Below are positions 61,572 through 64,000 of a stretch of DNA of 64,000 nucleotides, in pieces (the first letter of the stretch is position 1; the number at the start of each line of letters is the position of its first letter). The notes beneath the pieces are model-generated. The model had not been told where the DNA came from. It saw only the letters and a program-made list of their open reading frames with translations, and ran no database searches. Made by a program: the position numbers and the translations under genes. The stretch is taken from the NCBI GenBank assembly GCA_013399695.1, contig VXAU01001771.1, positions 1 to 64,000 on the forward strand, read 5' to 3'. Source of the DNA: Formicarius rufipectus. Lineage: Eukaryota > Chordata > Aves > Passeriformes > Formicariidae.

Positions 61572-61575
61572 GACA

Positions 61576-63291
61576 TTTTAAAGATCAGTTTAAAGCATTT
61601 ACATTATTTGGCTGGATCTTTTCCTCTGCCCATTTCTGGCAGGAATTTTTCCATGGCATAAATTCAGAATTGACTGCCACATTGAGGTATGGGATAAATT
61701 TGACAGCATTTTCTGCCCCCATGGTTGAAGTTCAGATTTAATCTGACTGGTTCCAAATCTATTCTGAATACAATAGGTTCAACTAGAGCTCTGCTTCCTA
61801 ACTATGGTTTTGATGGTTGGTTTCTTTGTTGTTGTTGTTGTTTTGTTTGGGTTTTTTTTGTTTTGTTTTGGTTTTTTTTGCTTTTTTGTTGTTGGTGGGT
61901 TTTTTTCTCTTTGAGAAATGAATGCAAATAATTTGCTCTATATTTTGTCCAAGTACAACATACACTGTTTGATCCTTCAGATTTATAATTGTTAAGTCTT
62001 CTTGTTAAAAAGCAAGAGATCTTGTATTCAGACATAGCAGTGTATGCAACAGTGTTATGTTTCCTTATTTCTTGTGGAAGTTTTGTTCAAAAGGTACCAG
62101 AGTATTAAACTTGCTCAGCAAAGAATAAATCACAATATGGGTTTAATTCTGCATGGACCTGATAGTGCTCCAGCAGTATTTTCCTTAACTAGGAAAGCAG
62201 TGGTGGGAGGCCACAGCTGCAAGCAGAGTAAGAAACACAGACAAGTGCTTAGATTTGGCCTGTCTGAGGCTGAAAGACCATAGACATCATTCCAAAGCCA
62301 AAATTTTGCTTCTCCTGAAGCTGACTGCCAGTGTCCCTGTCCTTGCTGGAAACTCTCTCTTCGTCTCCATGAAGAAGTGTCACATGTGCTGCTAGAGAGT
62401 TACGTGCACAGTGTCCTGGATCTGGACCCTTGATGTAGCCAAAATTTGCATAATGGCTTTGGGTTGTGCCCCTTCTTCCCCCCGGCATCTGGAATAAGAG
62501 ACTGACAAGGCTTTTAAAGTAGAAACGTTTTACTTACAAGCACCCATTCACCAGGGGTCTTTTTTTTCAGACTGGAGCAAACCCGAACCTCTGAAGTCCA
62601 TATTGCAGGTCAAGAAGGAGGCATCAGCAGGGCTGGGGTACTAAGTGGTGCTTTTAAACAACTTTGCTATAAATGGTTCAGTTTGCTTTGCTGAAGTGCT
62701 AAAATGTGTGAGGCAAGCTCCAGAGGTTTGTAGCCGTGAGGTGGTACATGAACTAAAAAGCGTTTTACTTACATACTTAAGGTATGCGTTTGCACACACA
62801 TGACTACAAAAGGATTTTTAAAAACTGCTCTTCATATTGAATGTTGATGTTCAAAAGTTATCCCTTTGGAAACTGAAGGTGAAAATATGACACCCATGCA
62901 CACAATGACACCCACTCACGCTGGTTTTGTCCTAGTATCTTTTGGCTGAAGGAGCAGGATGAAAACAAATGGTCTGAGTATCTTTGTGCATTATGTCCTG
63001 AAAGAGGAATCTTAATACCTGTAGCTTATTCATATTTTAAAGGGGCTATGAAGGAGTTTTCCTCCTGGCTCCAGCAAAAATACAAGAATATAAGACCAAC
63101 TTGCAATAGCAAATTGATAGTTTGATTTCATTATGATTTTGCACTATATATGTGAAACATGTTTGCACATGCTTATCTTCTCTAAAGCAAAGAAAGATGA
63201 ATCAGAGTTTGTTTTGGCATCATTCTGCTTCAAATACCTATGCTTATTACACTGTGCTCTTCCTAACAGAACTTACGCATCTATCTTTTAG
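61576..63291. other. Intron 6, last part
   Basis: A T/G-rich simple tract lies at 61826-61908 (TTG, then TTTTG and T runs). A possible further LTR-like stretch near 62470-62660 has no defined ends and is not called. Ends ATCTTTTAG before exon 7. Confidence 0.7.
61826..61908. repeat. T/G-rich simple repeat
   Basis: (TTG)n followed by GTTTTTT and TTTTG units. It creates a spurious phenylalanine/tryptophan/cysteine frame on the plus strand. Confidence 0.95.
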
Positions 63292-63438
63292 GAACTCCTT
63301 TCAATCCTGCCAATGCAGGCTGCAATTTTGAGGAAGATCTCTGTGATTTTTACCAAGATCAGAAAGATGGCCCAGGATGGAGCAGAGTGAAAGTGAAGCG
63401 TAATGTGTACAGAGCAGGAGATCACACTACTGGGTTTG
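63292..63438 (+). CDS. MAMDC2: MAMDC2 exon 7, start of MAM domain 3
   Basis: The exon runs from after ATCTTTTAG to a GTAAATC donor, phase 1 to phase 1, 147 bases. It encodes a short linker (GTPFNPANAG) and then CNFEEDLCDFYQDQKDGPGW with SRVKVKRNVYRAGDHTTGF. This is the first segment of MAM domain 3, and GDHTTG is a common MAM motif. It matches mammalian CNFEQDLCNFYQD in the same order. The linker is more divergent than the domain. The next exon, expected to begin in phase 1 with Gly-Tyr-Tyr or similar, is not inside the window. Confidence 0.95.
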
Positions 63439-64000
63439 GTAAATCAGAACTGCTTTTTCTTAGAAGAGTTAGACTATATATAAAGGTTATATTAAAGGTT
63501 GTGTAAAGGTTAACCCATTGTATCATTGTTCACGCTGTTAAATAATGTTACTGACACACTGGCTAGTTTGCCTCACTGCAACTGTGCCATTAAAATCAGT
63601 GTAAACAACTCAGACCTATCTGGAACCCTGGCTGTGCTTTCCCATGTGTGAAGGGGGAAGGTCACCTTCTGAGTAGTCATGCAGGGCTGTGAATGAGATT
63701 ATCTTCACTATACAGCTCCACAGTCACTAGGGGGATGATTCCACAAAAATATGCAAGTAAATGTAATAACAGGTTAATGCATTTGGTTTTACTTTAGAGG
63801 AAAACTGGGCTCTTCCAGGCTTAGGATAGTTGGCATTTCTAAGGGAACACAGAAATATTGTGTAGTGAAGCCACACAGTGTAAGGACTGCTAAGAAGTTC
63901 TGAAACTCAGACATTTCTTTGGTTATGTATGTGCTAAAGTCTCACCTCTTTATGCTTTGTTCAGGGAATAATAGACCTTGTGCCTTACCTTCCATTTTTA
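63439..64000. other. Start of intron 7
   Basis: Begins GTAAATC and runs to the window edge. It contains a small AAAGGTT repeat near 63482-63510 and nothing else recognised. Confidence 0.85.

Larger units (their letters stand above)
24979..63438 (+). other. MAMDC2: MAMDC2 gene, 5' half (exons 1-7 of a longer gene)
   Basis: Seven exons on the plus strand join in one open frame of about 368 codons. The product matches the N-terminal half of MAMDC2, a secreted extracellular-matrix protein of about 686 residues in mammals made of a signal peptide and four MAM domains. It is reported to carry glycosaminoglycan chains. Recognisable blocks include SFDRLLWSAKEPSDSW, ECDFEENHLCGFVNRWNPNV, GHYMYVDSVYVKHFQEVAQL and GGYVALDDISFSPV. 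All splice borders are GT/AG. Exon end phases run 1, 0, 1, 1, 0, 1, 1, so MAM1 (exons 1-3) and MAM2 (exons 4-6) have the same split pattern. The start codon is hidden by the assembly gap at 24876-24976, and the remaining MAM3 and MAM4 exons lie beyond the right edge. Family identity is from recognition of the protein, not a database search. Confidence 0.95.

Noticed and set aside
62470..62780. Possible further LTR near ACGTTTTACTTACAAG and GCGTTTTACTTACATA
   Set aside because: No TATA plus polyadenylation-signal pair, no TG...CA ends and no target duplication could be found.

Overview
The window is vertebrate nuclear DNA, almost certainly from a bird. It carries many CR1 LINE fragments, including a well-preserved 3' tail with the octamer repeat and the 'GGTTTGGGTTGGAAGGGACC' block. 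It also has short retroviral-type solo LTRs, small introns among much non-coding DNA, and one split gene whose exons translate to a close match to MAMDC2 (MAM domain containing 2, a secreted proteoglycan-type protein). In birds the MAMDC2 neighbourhood lies on the Z chromosome. That placement is an inference from known synteny and is not shown by the sequence.

Layout: 1 to about 24.7 kb is 5' flanking DNA with no gene I can support. It holds six decayed CR1 pieces, simple repeats and unique-looking AT-rich sequence. A GC- and CpG-rich block at about 24.76-25.26 kb is interrupted by a run of 101 Ns and contains the visible part of MAMDC2 exon 1. The start codon and most of the signal peptide fall in the gap or were lost with it. 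Intron 1 is about 27.9 kb and holds a TCTA microsatellite, LTR-like sequences, a young CR1 tail, a degenerate CCTTG minisatellite and a CR1 fragment that has kept its endonuclease part but lost its 3' end. Exons 2 to 7 follow at 53.0-63.4 kb with introns of about 0.7 to 3.2 kb.

The seven exons join in frame with canonical GT/AG borders. They cover the end of the signal region, MAM domain 1 (exons 1-3), MAM domain 2 (exons 4-6) and the start of MAM domain 3 (exon 7), roughly the N-terminal half of the protein. The two complete domains share one exon-phase pattern, so each MAM unit behaves as a three-exon, phase-1-bounded cassette. The rest of the gene continues past the right edge.

I found no credible undescribed system. 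The best non-routine observations are a perfect 14-bp stem hairpin just upstream of the exon 5 acceptor, a clean solo LTR with a 4-bp target duplication in intron 6, an L3-like ancient CR1 tail in intron 5, a 23-bp near-perfect palindrome in the 5' flank, and an unassigned dispersed repeat of about 80 bp. Most open frames in the window are chance frames or antisense to CR1.
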